64,000 nt of DNA from Mastigias papua (GCA_964019165.1 OZ025278.1:13705786-13769785), one strand, 5' to 3'; shown: positions 27,414-44,888, counted from the first letter of the stretch. Translations and numbers: made by a program. Notes: a model not told the origin generated them from the sequence alone.

Positions 27414-30400
27414 CTACATGATCGTATCATCCATAGAGTCAACAGATTTGCGACGTTCAACTGGAAATGGCATCTTGGCTATAAGCAATTTCAGTTTCTT
27501 CTTTAAGTCTTCGTCACAACTCGTATGCAGCATACGCTGGTAGGCAAAAAATGAATAAACATCCCGTACTTCCTTCAAGCTCAACAGGCCGGAATACGCA
27601 ATCGTAGCGGCAAAGTTTCCTTCATCCATGCATGGAAACCTTACCAAATACAGAGATTCGCCAATGACGCTACGAAGCGTTCGCCGATCTGGTTTCCTAC
27701 TTTCCTCATTAGCAGCCTCTGCAAGTTGCGACCTTCTGTTAACTTCTTCTTGACACCACCGGAGAACAGCAGTCGCTAGGTCATTTTCTGAGACAGAAAG
27801 GTGTTCCTGCCCCAAAATATACGTCAGAGCTTCGTGACCAATGTTGAAAAAACTTCCATTAGTGATTAAAGCCATGCAGTTCTGGCACAGAATCCGATTA
27901 CATGCGTCTTCGATGTGACATTGGTTGAGTTTCAAAGCGTAATCTAGGAACTCCGATACATTCTCGATAGACACACGTTCCACCACGTAGGAACTACAAA
28001 TCAATTCCAATGTCGGAAAGCCATATTTCTTACTAAGATAGATCATCGGGAAAACGTTCTCCATCGTGATGTCGGCCTCCTCTAGGTAGATGAACTTCAA
28101 GAATTCCCGAAAAGCATCGGCGGAATGGAAATCAACAATCTCTATCACAAACTTTCCATCACATGCCTTATCCCGGAACATTTCATTGAAGACAGGACTG
28201 TTTATTGCAAGAATCAGCTTGTGTGCTCCAATTTTTGTGTTGTTTACATGAAACTCAACGTCATGCATTGACGTTTGCTGATACATGTATCTAAATTTTT
28301 CTCTCAAGCTCAGATTTCCTGACACCAACGGTCCCTCTTGTTTGATTTCATGTTCTATCTGCTGAACTCCTAAAAAATAGAGATTATAAGTTGAGACTGA
28401 TCGCCATTTCCAGCTAGAATCTTCTTCATCAAAATATCTACATAAATTTTGTTATCACTGATAGCGACACAATGTTTCTGTGAGGCCTAGATCACTAGAC
28501 TTCATTAGAGCTTAGAGCAGAATCACTAAACTCGAAGTAGTTGCAGCCCGATCACATCATTCTTTGAGCGTAAGGAAAAGTGCGAATGCATCAATTCCAA
28601 AATTCTAGAGGCGGGACAATAGAAAATACAATATATTCACGGTACTACTTGCAGCACAACCGCATGTATGAATGTCGTTGAACAAAGATACTATCCACGA
28701 TTACATGAGTATATACCAGTGTATGCACACAGAATCAGTGTATATCGGCCCATGAGCATGATAGTAACAAAGCTACAATTGGCCAGTCTGCCGTACAGTT
28801 CAAACAGTGGTGTAGAAGAGGGTGCATCAGCCCCACACCCCCCACCCTCAGCTAGTGTCTTGCAAGTAAAATACTATAAAAATACAGTGCAAATACAATT
28901 AGACAGCGCATAATCATACATAATATTACTTTACAAACTGCTGAAAAAGTGCTAGTATAGGATTTCACAGTATTTAAAACAGCCTTATTCTCTAGGCCAC
29001 TTTCTCAGTTTCTTATATAACTATTTGGGCCAAGCTCTTTGTTTCTCATAAAAATGTGGCTTCTCATGGGGCTCCCCTAGCTATCAATTTACTTCTACAC
29101 TCCTGAGTGCAGACTATTAATACTGATACATAGAGTAGATAAATATGTAACGATGCAATCTATTGAAAATGATGTAAGGGATTCTTTTCAAAAGGAAGGG
29201 AATTCTGGACCTTTCCAGTGTACCTCAACAAATATTTTCCATATGGGAAATATCACAGTTCTTTCGCACATCATCTCCATTGAATGGTGTGTGCAATCGC
29301 GTTCGTGTGCCAATGTATGGACTTCACTGAGAAGGTTTATATGCCATACTGGATGTTCAGGCTATTACGGTCGTTTTTCTGAAGAGACTTGACACAGCAA
29401 GAGACTTGATAGTGAAACAATTTAAGAAATGGAAACCAACATAATGGGTGGAACAATCAATCAGGTTTGTCATGAGTGTAAAAACCAAATTGTTTGAAAT
29501 ATCAGCATTAAAGAATCAAACAAAAGTGCTGAAGAACATGTTAGAAAGTAAAGGGCTGAGACAGTCCCCTTTGCAGGATTCCTCTATAGACAGAATATAA
29601 TAATTTGCTACATTTCTTATTGAATACATAAAAATAAGCATGGTATTATACCACTCAGAAACTTTGCAGTTTATAGTTGGATTACTTCTGAAGAACATAC
29701 AGTATGTAGGAGAAAAAAATCAAATGTAACAGGAAAAAAGAACAAACAAAATGTTACAAAATTTCTTCATTAGACCAAGGCTAATTTCTCCAGCAAATGA
29801 TGAAGTAGCTTGCTATAAATGAGATGTTCAAAGCTTTCACAAGGATTCTTCTTGATAACCTGATCAAAACTTAACTCATGCAGCAGTGATAAAAGAGAAG
29901 CACAAGAAGGGTCCATAAACCCAGCCATGGATAGATTCATAGAAATGACTTTACCACAAACAAGGGGAGAGAGGTCACTAAGCAATGAGTTATATCTGTC
30001 AACTTTATGGCTATTGTATATCTGCACATTAAATTCAAAGCCGATAATAAGATGGAGAATATAGAGCATCTCATTTTATATGAGGAAAAGAATATCAGGA
30101 TAAAACAATTCACAAGTAGTCAAGCAAGTGGACAGAGAGAAAGGTAGATCAGCATAAAACTTGCATTGCTTGAATGAGGCAAATATGCTTGTTAGAAAAG
30201 TAAGACCATAGCTATGGTGCCAGAGTCTTAATAGCATCATATATCCACAAGCATAACAAAAAGTCAACTAACACCTTTAGCATAGGTGTTTGTTCAGAGT
30301 TTGGGTATGGGGACACCTAGGGAGAATGAAGAGAGCTATGGGGAGCTTGTTGAACCTCTGCCACAACATTACATGATGGTCATGATAAATTCAAAGCAGA

Positions 30401-31410
30401 ATTTCCATTTCACTATTTGGAAAGCCTTGATCTTACCGTTTTGAGCAGAAATACATCCTCATGCTAGGATCGCCAAATATATTGATTGCCAATGGGACTA
30501 ACCCTTGTAACATCATAGCATAAGCAGCTTAAACCAACACTGAAAATTGTTTCAAGCAAATATAGAAAAACTATATAACATACAGTAGCAAACAATTGAT
30601 TAGACAGTCTGCTTTATCAAAGGGCTCAGGGAGTTTGTTAGTGAACACACTCCAATCCAGGTTGTAGCGTGTGTGTGCACCTCACAAATGCAGTACACAA
30701 AAAAACTTCTTATACAAATGTTCAACCACTTCAATATTGTGGGTTCTATTGGGAGGCACTGCTGGTGTACAAACTAGTTAGTGTGCACACTTGTTGGTGC
30801 AAAAGGTTGTTGGCGTGTAAACATATTTGTGAACAAATGTTTGGTGTAAAAATGTGGTGTGCAAATTTGATGGTACACAAAATTTTTGTTGTGCAAACTT
30901 CTTACAGTACAGACCTCTTGGTGCATGAACTAGTTTAGGCAGGAACATGCTTATATTTCCCAAGATCCGTTGTCTGTTTGGAAAAGCAACTTCTTGAACA
31001 GTTACTGATGTACATCTAATAAATGCTATGCCCATAGTGGAAAGTGGGGGAACTATAGCCCGGGATCTACGGTGTGCAGTTGAAATATTCTAGGTGTGAT
31101 GTATATAAGATCACTAAATGTGAACTTCAGGTGGGAACTTAGTTAATTCACATGGACACCATAGTACCTGGGTTTCATAATGGACTTCGCCACATCTCCC
31201 TAGGCCTAGAAACGGTCTTTTCAACAACAAATGTAAGCTAACCTCCCTGGTTTGTACAGCCCGTTGTACATAAATTGTTTCATCGCTAATTTGAAAGAAC
31301 AGTTGGTCGAAGATATCTTCTTTACTTTACATGCGTACATTTCAGCTACAAAGACGATTAATCAAACACAACAAAAAACATCAAGAAAATAAAGCTTCCC
31401 TACCGTTCAT
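27414..31410 (-). CDS. BTB-BACK domain protein, BTBD1/2/3/6-like without PHR domain
   Basis: Two coding exons. The large one, 27414-28369, has an acceptor TTTTTAG at its 5' end. The tiny first one, 31404-31410, encodes only Met-Asn plus one base before a GTAGGG donor. The phase-1 join gives MNGVQQIEHEIKQEGP followed by the domain region, about 320 residues in all. BTB spans roughly residues 38-140 (HDVEFHV, then AHKLILAINSPVFNEMF and FLKFIYLEEADI). BACK spans roughly 147-250 (SENDLATAVLRWCQEE). A late block, IGESLYLVRFPCMDEGNFA, matches the family's 'LgLIRFPlMtieEFA' region. BTBD1/2/3/6 proteins usually continue into a PHR domain. This one instead ends in a basic tail after YSFFAYQRML. Family members act as CUL3 ubiquitin-ligase adaptors, and that role is inferred here. 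The first exon assignment rests on phase and splice fit. Sequence at about 31411-31560 would be 5' UTR. Confidence 0.88.
28370..31403. other. intron of the BTB gene
   Basis: A 3.0-kb intron if the first-exon model is right. It contains the degenerate minisatellite at 30770-30945. The weak open frames at 28668-28913, 29153-29392 and 29770-30069 show no recognisable domain. Confidence 0.5.
30770..30945 (+). repeat. degenerate ~17-bp minisatellite
   Basis: Variants of 'ttggtgtgcaaacttg' recur about ten times with substitutions. The open frames on both strands over it arise from the repeat. Confidence 0.55.
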
Positions 31411-31939
31411 CTCTACTTTGCAGGATTGTAACGGAGAACTAATCAGTGGTGCACTTTTACAATCACAATGAATTCCAGCCAAATTCTGAGAAACTGCCTG
31501 TCCGATCCCACTGGTCCGATCCTCCCACACCAAAAGAAGCCTCGTACTGGATTCGCTGTTGTTTACTGTTGAATCTATTTCCGGGCTCCAATTGACAACA
31601 TACGAGTCAATAGACTTTTTTCAAATTGGACTAGATTGCAGATTAAAATGTGCCCCAAGAAGCCCAGTTAAGAATTTCTTTCCATTTGTAGCTAAGTCCG
31701 GTCTGTATGCGCATCATAATCATCATGTATCATTTATGTACTTAAGGCAAGCTCTTTACAATACCTAACTTGCAGCTAATTTAAGCTTACTATCTACAAT
31801 TTACAAAGATAGAAAAGAAACATGCTTAAAGAATAGATATATGGTCATATTTCATGAGAAAAATTTGCAAAAACTTGATGTGTAACCTCCGGAAACCCCT
31901 CTTTTTAGTGGGAGTTCTTCAATAGAAAAGTGCTTCCGT

Positions 31940-32139
31940 ACACCTAAAGAATACACAATCTCATCCAACTTCCAAACACGAGGATAAAAAAGTATGGAAA
32001 TGAGTCTCTCTCATTTAGGGGAAGCATAGTTTGGAATCAACTTCCAGATCAATATATAGTTGCAAAAAATGATGATGAATTCAAAATGCAAATCAGAAGT
32101 TGGAGGGGGGTTGGATGTAGCTGCTGCATTTGCATTTAG
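31940..32139 (+). mobile_element. LINE 3' coding end (C-terminal WNxLP/CxC motif)
   Basis: A frame reads YGNESLSFRGSIVWNQLPDQ and ends FKMQIRSWRGVGCSCCICI, then stop TAG at 32137. This is the typical C-terminus of CR1-like LINE ORF2 ('y..sf.yrGa.lWN.LP', then 'W.g..C.C.iC'). The rest of the element is missing upstream. Confidence 0.75.
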
Positions 32140-32239
32140 TTGCTTCTAGTAAATGTTCATTGTAATTAAACTTACATATTGTAAATAGGATGGGATTGGC
32201 CTTTATTAGCACTAGCTATATTTCTAGCCAACTTTAACT

Positions 32240-32510
32240 AGTATTTATTATTGTTATCATATACGGAAGATGACCATTTTATGTCAACAGGAATTTCATT
32301 CCAACACTTTGATCCATGGTAATGTATTAAACTGAGACCATATCGCTGGGTATTTTTCTGAGGCAAAAAATATCATCCTCATCAACCTGTTGTGTACCAT
32401 GTTGATGAAGAGATGACACAGATTTAAAACAGTTATGGAAACAAATAGGTAAGTCTTTATAGATAGATTCATATACAAAGGTCAGATGTTTTAGATAAAA
32501 AAAGATCTTA
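32240..32510 (-). mobile_element. second LINE C-terminal remnant, opposite strand
   Basis: The minus strand reads FVYESIYKDLPICFHNCF, then HQHGTQQVDEDD. In another frame it reads RYGLSLIHYHGSKCWNEIP. The latter corresponds to the 'YG..si.y.GaklWNsiP' block of LINE ORF2, so a frameshift separates the two parts. Inactive. Confidence 0.6.
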
Positions 32511-33681
32511 CAGTTTTAAGATTTTTAAACCTGAGAAGATATGAGTTGACTGCAAAGTAGAGTTTTCAAATGCTGGGTTATTCCTTCAACCCTTCAATAC
32601 AGTACTCGCGAGAATAACGTGCTACTTCAGATAATCCCTCGCTACATCATAGTATGATTATTACTAATGATGGCCTAATGTCTGGTATTGAAACCAGCGA
32701 ATTGATTGAATATGCTGTATTAGAGGCTTATCACGTATAAGTTTATTAACGTAGGCCTTTTTATCTAGTTTGTGACCGAATCGCTGTCACTTATAAGAGA
32801 TATTTCGAGCTTAACTTATCTTTGAGAATCACAAAATAGCGTAGACCGTATTCCACAGTATGCATGTTACATAGATGCATATTGCAATATTCTTAACCAA
32901 ATTCTACAAGACATGTCATGTGTTAGAGCGAATGAATCTCAAATAAAGTGGCATCTAGCCAAACTCACAATAGAAATAGAATATGTATCTTACCAATTGA
33001 TTCCCAAAATGGTTTAATGTTACCAGGAGCTGAATTTGAAACCGCCTGTTATTTTGCAGACAAACCAGTGCTTGGGAAGCTGCTTGAGATCCACTGGAGA
33101 CTGTTATTATGTCTGTCTTTCAATTGTTAAGAAACACATATTGAGCAATAAGCCCTAGAAGCACTTTAATCAAAACTGATGTTCATTGGGGAATTCCAGA
33201 CAACAGCTTTCTGTAGAATTTCGTCAGAACCTTATTGAGTAAAGTGCATACCGTTTTGTTTACAAAGTTGCTGACGTGACTTTGCATGCAAGAATGTACC
33301 TTTGGGACGCAAACAAATTCTCCCATGTTTGCATCAAACTAAACTAAATGGAAGTACAGATTTTATACTTGAAATATCACGTAAGCACCGCAACAAATAC
33401 TTTCCCGCCAAAACAGTAGCCACAGGGCTCTTGAATTTCAGACGGAAGCTGTACTTATCTGATGGTCAACCTGTGAAATGGATGCCATATTGGATCACAC
33501 TGTGAAATTCTTCGGAGCCCTCAATCTACTAGTCTACTTCTGTATTTCATTAGATAAATACTTTTGATTTCCATTAGGTCAAGGATGTTTCCTGTCAATA
33601 ACTGATTAGTTAGCCAATAATTTTTATTACATAATGATAATAACTCTTATCATCTTCATAATCATCATTGCTAACTTATAA

Positions 33682-34160
33682 GTGCTGCGTTAGCCGCCAT
33701 ACTTAAAGTTTCTGCAGTACTTTTATCATTTATAGTGTGTCTAGTGCCTATGAGTATTGATGTTGTTTTGGCTACATTTAAAGATAACTTATTACCGTGT
33801 AGCCATACCTTAAGACTTTCCAATTCAGCGTTCATGGTACTGGTTATGTCTTTGACATCCTTGCAGAATGTGCAAGACTATTATTGTCCGCATACATTGT
33901 AACCTTAGAGCAATCCAATGCGCATGGCAAGTCATTAATATAAAGAAGGAATAGGAGAGGGCCAAGGCATGATCCTTGAGGGACTATATACCACAGGTTA
34001 TATTTTTGAAAATTAGATGTTATTCCATTGACTCTACAGCACTGCCGCCTATTCCCTAAATAGGATGAGAACCATTTGTGTTCAGTATTCTTAATTCCAT
34101 AGTGGCTGAGTTTTTCGAGTAGGATATCGTGGTCAACCGTGTCAAACGCCTTCTTCAGCT
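33682..34160 (-). mobile_element. LINE reverse-transcriptase remnant (frameshifted)
   Basis: The minus strand reads [20 protein letters not shown], then WFSSYLGNRRQCCRVNG, VPQGSCLGPLLFLLYINDLP and MYADN. After a frameshift it continues VKDITSTMNAELESLKVWLH and GNKLSLNVAKTTSILIGTR. These are consecutive RT motifs of a non-LTR retrotransposon. The catalytic box is YADN instead of YADD. It is truncated at 34160 next to a TA array. Confidence 0.88.
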
Positions 34161-34250
34161 CATATATACTCTACATATAGCGTGGGACTCTTGGTCATGA
34201 TATTTTTGTTTTTCCATGGGTTTAATTCTTCCTGGGGCACAATATATACA

Positions 34251-34372
<122 letters not shown>

Positions 34373-34506
34373 CCTTAGACGAATGAAGATAATGTAGTAC
34401 GCTTGGCTCTGAAGAAGGCATTGTATGCCTAAACATAGAGAAGGCCCTAGATGCATTGAGGGACTCACGGTAGAATGACCTTAAGATTCCACCGCTATTC
34501 TTTTGT

Positions 34507-34580
34507 GCCTGGATGGCGCATTTGATTAGCACAGGAGTCTTCTGATCTAAACATCGTGAGTTCGAATCCGCACTGGGGCC
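34507..34580 (+). mobile_element. tRNA-Arg(TCT)-like SINE head
   Basis: The sequence begins GCCTGGATGGCGCA and continues TTTGATTAGCACA, matching a pol III A box. The loop CTTCTGA would give anticodon TCT. GAGTTCGAATCC matches a B box, and the end CACTGGGGC pairs roughly with the start. The anticodon stem is poorly paired, so it is not a functional tRNA gene. About 40 bases of tail lead straight into the next TA array, as expected of a tRNA-derived SINE. Confidence 0.65.
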
Positions 34581-34617
34581 AAAATAAATTTTCCAATTGT
34601 GGTAGCCCACTTATGTC

Positions 34618-36471
<1,854 letters not shown>

Positions 36472-37149
36472 ATGCGACTCGAAACGTTTGTTGATATTAT
36501 GGGAATTAACGTCATCCAGGTCATAGAGCGCATACAGCAACGGGGGATAAGCTTCGATAGGCCACCGTGTCCAGATGACTACCTAAACCCTGATTGGCCA
36601 CAGAATATCAGCAGCGGGTCTGTTGACAAACGGGGACATGCAGCAAGCAATGAGACGCTATATAGAAAGATAAATGGCACTAGAGAAGAGAAATTGGTTG
36701 AATCTGCAAATGCTTCTTCACCAACAGTACAGCGTACAAATGAAGAGGAAGATCTGGGTATGTTTTCCTCTTACAGTAAATTGAACACTGAGTTAGATCA
36801 AAAACTACCTGGAGTTCAAGGCTCATCTAACATTAGGAGTGACAAACCAGGTGCAGAAAATTGTCTTGCTAGAAGTACCGCAAGTTCTCAGCAATCATCG
36901 GATTTCAAGAGTGGATCACGATTTATCTGGCGAAGACCTAACGTTCTGCGTTTACCGGCACCCAAAGATTTCATCAAAAGTTCTGTAAAAACATATTCAG
37001 ATGCTGTTAAGATGATCAATCGAGGGGCAAGATATGTACCAAAAAACGAGCAAACAAATGCCTGCCTTGCCAAATACGATGGCAGTGCAGATATTTTTGA
37101 TGAGCTTTTACCACCTCATATAGATTTTTACAATAAATTCTACACTTAA
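36472..37149 (+). CDS. single-exon orphan protein, 225 residues, function unknown
   Basis: An uninterrupted frame runs from ATG 36472 to TAA 37149. An in-frame TAA lies seven codons upstream, so this ATG is a plausible true start and no acceptor is needed. The composition is protein-like: an ordered N-terminus (VDIMGINVIQVIERIQQRGI, then FDRPPCPDDYLNPDWP), a polar Ser/Asn/Glu-rich middle (about residues 45-145) and a second ordered C-terminal region (FIWRRPNVLRLPAPKDF, then YSDAVKMINRGARY, DELLPPHIDFYNKFYT). There is no signal peptide or membrane segment. I recognise no family. It could be an intronless gene or the terminal exon of a larger one. Confidence 0.65.
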   Translation: MRLETFVDIMGINVIQVIERIQQRGISFDRPPCPDDYLNPDWPQNISSGSVDKRGHAASNETLYRKINGTREEKLVESANASSPTVQRTNEEEDLGMFSSYSKLNTELDQKLPGVQGSSNIRSDKPGAENCLARSTASSQQSSDFKSGSRFIWRRPNVLRLPAPKDFIKSSVKTYSDAVKMINRGARYVPKNEQTNACLAKYDGSADIFDELLPPHIDFYNKFYT

Positions 37150-39354
<2,205 letters not shown>

Positions 39355-42300
39355 CTATGTTTCTATTGAAAAGTCGGATGGTTTGCCTAACTTCAGGAGT
39401 TGTCTTTCACCTCGAATGCTTTCCTTAGCAACCTCTGTTCTTGTGTGCCACACCAGTACCTTTGAAAGTAAAAGAGGGGTTAGAAATAAAAAACCTGAGA
39501 TTATCAGCAATATTCCAGTCAAAGTCCCTTTCATTCCATGGCTAATACATACAGTCGGTGCGTGATTCTTTTTCCATGCGCTTTTTTCTTATGTAAAAGG
39601 ACTGGACAGCCCGCTAAAAGCTCGATCCATTTGACAACAGTTATCACTTTTTAAACACTTTTAACAATGCATGGTGGTTTGTGTCACTTATTGAGCATAG
39701 AAGCAATTTGGTATCATTCGGTCAGGCATCTCCTATGCACAGAGAGGTACTCAAACAACCAAAATAATTTAGCATTGTGATTAACAATGGAGGATGCCAC
39801 TAAGGGATAGAAATGAAGTTTAGTAGACGAACACCATTGGTGCCTTTAGTACTGGTTGATATAATCGATATTTATATCCTATAAGTTTGTTGGGGACATT
39901 ACAACAGGTCTCAAGACCTTTCCTCATCATACCAAATTGAAAAATGAAATTGAAAAAAGGAAATTGAAAAGGAAAAAGTAGACTAAGTGCCTATTTACCT
40001 TCCCTCTTAACTAGAATACTCGGGAAAAAAGCATAGTGCGCCATCTGACACTTTTTTCGAAATGGAACTTATTAAATAGGCCATGAAGAGTGGTGATTCT
40101 TTCTTAACTTAAGTAATACTTTCAACATACCTTTGTGCAATTGTCCGCAAGTGGTTCCAACTTGTCCCTAGTTGTCAGCTGCTCCAGAAATGATGGCTCT
40201 AAGTAGCCTCTTCTTGCAGTTGCATTGAAAGTTACCCATGGTTTCTCTTTCACTAGAAGTTTCAAACTAACAGAGAAGCCAGCCATATCGAGTGGAAACG
40301 TCCTATTCGGAGCCCAGTTGGTGTGGAAGTCTATGACTTTACCATCCTTGACAACTGGACCAGCAAACCTGGCAGCACCTGTTAGTCCAACTGGCCAGAC
40401 GGATACACCTTTTGTCCATCTCATCTGCATGATTATAAGGGTATTTCGTGAATCTCAGGAAATATATTTTTATATAGAAGTAATATTTTTGACTACTGAG
40501 CTTCTGAAGAGAGGACACGATTTTATAATTCTGAACTGTCAGTAATACTGTCTTTTCTACTACCATCTCGCGAACTTGTGTGCCTCTTTGACCAATATCA
40601 CAAATTGCTAGCAAGCAGTACAACACGAGGTTAGTCCATTTTGCGTACCGTACATTTAGGATGGAGCTGTTAGAGAGGAGACCTATACTGAACTATTTTC
40701 TCTTCTACATAGAATGACACATTCTATATGTTGCATTCATTAACTCTCTACTGTTGTCACTAGTTATCCATTTGCTGCTTCACGGACAGCAATTGAGCAT
40801 CCACGCATGACCTAGGGTACCTCATAGCACAGAACTCATCTCTAACCACTCCACTACTAGGTGATACGTACCTAGTAATATTTCTATTCATGTTATAATT
40901 GCCATTATCGCAATTTAATTGCTCAGTGAATTAATTTGGGTGAAATAGATATGCAGAAGCAAAGCATCACGAATTGCAAAACATTTCAAAAGCTGTTTAT
41001 GAGTAAGCTTGATGTAAAGTCATCTTCTCAGGACGTTATTCTAACTTACATATGCTTCTTACTACCACTCATAGTCCGGCCTTTATTCCTGAAATAGTAA
41101 ATCTGTAAAGTAACAGTGTTAGCAGTCCTCTTGGTACTCAGGGGAGGAGCATATAGGAGATTTATAGGAGGGTCAAATTCACTATATTCAGTTTGTATGA
41201 GGCTATTCCTTTTAAGCTTTAACACTTGGTTAGAAGAGGAAAGCGAATGCGTCAAATTTTCCCACAATGAGAACTTTACCGACAAAACTGCAGTCTAGAT
41301 CTACAGGGGCTTTGCCCCCCCCCCCCCCCAACTCCGCTCTGTCTACACCACTGTTACTCAGAGCTCAAAAAAGGGGCCTCTACCTCACTTGAGTACACAT
41401 TCTGCAAAAAAGAAATAACGAGAAACCCGAAGCAAGTGGATGGCAAGCAAACTTACCTCATCAAAAATCTTTGTATGGTACGTATTGTCATCATCCATGA
41501 AGTATACAGTACCGGGCGTTTTGTCCGGGTCAATGTTGTCCCGGAGCCACTGCAGACCGGCATTTCTCTGCCCAACTCCTCTGTGATGCTTGCGTCTTGG
41601 TTCTCCTTTCTTTCTCTGCATTTCCATTGGTGTACGGTAGTTTAAATGAGTAAAGCTCAGTCCGGTTTCATGAAGTAATCGGCTTACCAAATCCGTCCTG
41701 AATGTATGATCTTCGACTAATATCCAGTGCATATTTGTCACATGTAACAATGTATTTGATAGTCTGATTAAATCGGCTTTTTGAGTAAAACGAGCATATG
41801 TCGGTGTTATCGCGAATACCCATGGGATCTTTGGATCTAGTTTTGGCAGTGTTCCACCTTCATTTCCTTTCAGCTTTGAAGCAAGGCGTCTTGCTAGGCT
41901 TCTTAACTGTTTCTCTTTTCGCTTCAGTGCTTGCACCTCCTTAGTAAGTTTATCAATTGTTGATTTGCATTTTTTGTCACGACTTTCTGCTTCCGATTTA
42001 CGCTTTTGTTCATCTCGGTTAACAATCAACGGTGCTGGAAGGTTGTTAGGTACGTGATGCACTACAAACAATACGCTCGTTTTAGTTTCATGCTCTGTTA
42101 GAAGTTAATCCATAATTACAATTACAAGTGAGGAACATACGAATGAAATAGTGAAGGACTGGAAAGATTAAAGAGCGAATGATATGAATGTTGAGAAGAG
42201 GTAGAAGGGTGTGGAAAGAAAAGTGCCTAGTAGGCAACGCATACAAACTGATAAAGTTTACTGCTGGGTCGATTGCTCATACGTAAGTTGGTCTTTAGGA

Positions 42301-42508
42301 ATCTTTGTACGCAAGCTACATACACCACTTCCCCCTTAAATAACTGCAACGACTTACCTGTACCTACTGTTGCTTTAACCTCTCTGTTTTGTATATTAAC
42401 CAGGTCTGCAAACTGCTTGTCATCTTGTCTGTGAATCAATACCATGTGCAACAGGAACAGTATAATTGCAGAGAACCATAATATGAAAGTTATCAGGTTG
42501 CGTCTCAT
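39355..42508 (-). CDS. B3GAT: beta-1,3-glucuronosyltransferase (GlcAT-I/B3GAT type)
   Basis: Four exons give a complete 384-residue protein: 42358-42508, 41457-42061, 40131-40424 and 39355-39459 (stop TAG), all GT-AG. It is a type II Golgi enzyme: a short cytosolic MRRN, a membrane anchor at about residues 5-25, a charged coiled-coil stem at about 65-115, and then the catalytic domain from PKIPWVFAITPTYAR (about 127). The donor-site DDD motif is at residues 240-242 (YFMDDDNTY). Exon 3 carries MRWTKGVSVWPVG and RTFPLDMAGF. The end has NCTK followed by VLVWHTRTE, the family's C-terminal signature. The enzyme transfers glucuronate from UDP-GlcA to galactose, completing the proteoglycan linker needed for heparan and chondroitin sulfate. 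Subtype (linker enzyme or HNK-1 type) is uncertain. The stem is longer than in the vertebrate enzyme. Confidence 0.95.
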
Positions 42509-44433
42509 CTAATACCCTAGAAGAAGTAAGGCGTACAATTACATATACATGCAAAGATCACAAGTGACTATCAGCAGGACAAGTTCTTACCACTCGAATT
42601 TGTCAGGAATCCTATTAGGCAGTATAATTGTATCACTCTTGATTGTACTCTTAGCTGATATTGATTCCGCTTGCTGTCTCAAAGTGACTATAAGCGAAAG
42701 CAATACTTGGCTCTACTGTAAACAAATGGTTTTACAAACTCAAATCTTTATTTATTTACTTATTTATTCATTCATTTATTTATTTATTTATTTACATAAA
42801 GCTGTGTCTATGAAGATATTGAAGATAACTCATGTATGGAGAGCAATTCCTTATGATGTATACAAGCAGACGATAACCAGTAATAAACACAACTTTTACC
42901 AAACAGGCTAACATTGCTCTCGCTGCTTTAGCCTTATAAAAGCCCAACTCTCTCAACTTCCCCAATTGTATCGAAAGTCAATCTTTCTAAAAAGAAATGA
43001 ACAGCTGGTCCATGTTTCCGATCATTCCCTTGTGTGCAAGCCAGAAACGTCAGTTTGCATTGTATGTACATCAATCCTTCAATATATATTAAACGCTGCA
43101 AGCGTAAAATGTTCACAGCTGCTAGAATCATAGAAGCTTATCTTGTCTCATCCACTTCAGCCATTTTGAGAGGGTCATGTGTTAACAAAGGTTTGGGTTC
43201 AAGAAACCTTTAATTTGATATCTATCTGTCTATACTCTGCAATGACTTAATACAAACTCGACGTCTCGAGAAGAGCAATATTTGATACTTATCAAGTATT
43301 GCCTATTTTCTACAAGAATAAAACACATGTCCATTCACGATACCTACACTAATGCTATCTCTAGCCCACTCTCAAGGATTTCGACTAGTGAACGGCACTC
43401 CACAATATTAACAACTGTTTGAGAAATAAGCATGAATAAAGCAATGTTAAGTATGAAAACCACGGCGAGTTGGTTAGACAGGGCTGAAATAAGGCTCCAA
43501 TCCTGAATATAACTAAAGGTATCTTTTGCTATATTGAGAACAGAAAGAATAGAAAATGGTAAGCACGATGGTTCGCCAATTAGCGTGGCTATCAATCAAT
43601 TTGTGTGGTTGTCAAATAGAAGCCAAACTGGCCTCGTGTTCATTCGATATAATGAAATTTAAAATATGAAGGGGTTCTAAAGAAGAATGCGATGCGCTAG
43701 TGTTTTGCAACTGACGCACGCAATGCCATTAAGGCATGTTTTAGACACTGCCAAGTTTAATTTGAAAGGAAATGCAAAGTTGCAGAATATTTCTTAACGC
43801 ATTAAAAGGAAACAGCATCCGCATCAGCAATTGGTTGAGAGTTTCAATGCCTTACTTTCGATTTCACCGTTCATCACAGCCTGAATCTGCTTTCCGTAGT
43901 ACTTCCATCAACAATCTCCAAAACTTAAGACATGGGGGGAAGCCCAATATAGTGAAATCAAGGGTGGTTAGGCAGTTCTTATAACAACATCTACAAAATC
44001 AAAATCTAATGCTGTAAGAAGTGGAAAGAAAGCTAGATAGTAATATATATAAATAGTATAACAGATGGCATGAAAGCGAAGAGAACATGAAAGATATGTC
44101 AATAGGAATGCAGGGAAGAAATTAAATGATACTGTTATAACACATTGTAGCATATTCCAGAAAACGAACTGAGATGATGTTTGTTTTTATCTCCTTGCTT
44201 TACGAAACATCTTGTAGAACCCATGAAAGTTAATATCGATGTATCCACATTGCCTATCACTGTATGTTTTATAGTTCCATTTCTAAAACTAACATTATTT
44301 CAGTTTTCACCGTATACTGCAACCTAACTTTCACTACCAAGTACAAGACATTACAACAGTTGATACTTTTGTGTAACAAATGAAGGACAGAAAAATTGTA
44401 GTATCCATAATACCTCTGGTATCTAACTTTCGA
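42509..44433. other. no gene recognised
   Basis: Upstream of the glucuronosyltransferase start, so its promoter and 5' UTR should be here. A TTTA/TTCA tetranucleotide run lies at about 42749-42797. Open frames in this stretch have no recognisable domain. Confidence 0.4.
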
Positions 44434-44725
44434 CTAGCTTTTAGGGTCATCTAATGTATTGCTGGACATTAAAGTTTGTAGATTTTTCTCTATACTCAGT
44501 ATTGGTGGAAGCCTTCTATTGGCGACATTCATAATTCCTTTCAGGACAGCGAAGGGGGAAAAAGTAAGACCTCTGCAGTTTGTGGCTAACAAATGATGTA
44601 CGTTCATAGTATCTTCGTAATACTGGATATTCCTGTGTTCGGGAGCTTTGAAGAACGATTTAATTACAGAGGTCAAAGACAAGCATTTAATCAATAGAAC
44701 TGGATAGAATTAAATGTTTCCTTAC

Positions 44726-44888
44726 CACAATGTATTCATCCGTATTCTTCAGAATATTCGCCACAAGCAGTTCTTGTTTATTGATTACTCCATCGATTCT
44801 CTTTGCCCTACTTGCAAACCTGTATTTTTCTAAATTATTGACTTGCGATTGTGCTGGCCTTGTGTTGGCCTCTTCCAGAATTTTCGGC
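44726..44888 (-). CDS. candidate isolated exon, weakly kinesin-neck-like
   Basis: On the minus strand, an acceptor with a T tract (ttttttag) and a GTAAGG donor bound an open 163-nt segment. It reads LEEANTRPAQSQ, then KYRFASRAKRIDGVINKQE and LLVANILKNTDEYIV. The block RFASRAKRI..VIN resembles the end of kinesin motor domains ('RyAdRAKqI..navIN'). The sequence before it does not look like kinesin. Another open segment downstream, 44434-44645 on the same strand (reading APEHRNIQYYEDTMNVHHLL), has an incompatible splice phase. No other motor exon was found, so this may be chance or a remnant. Confidence 0.25.
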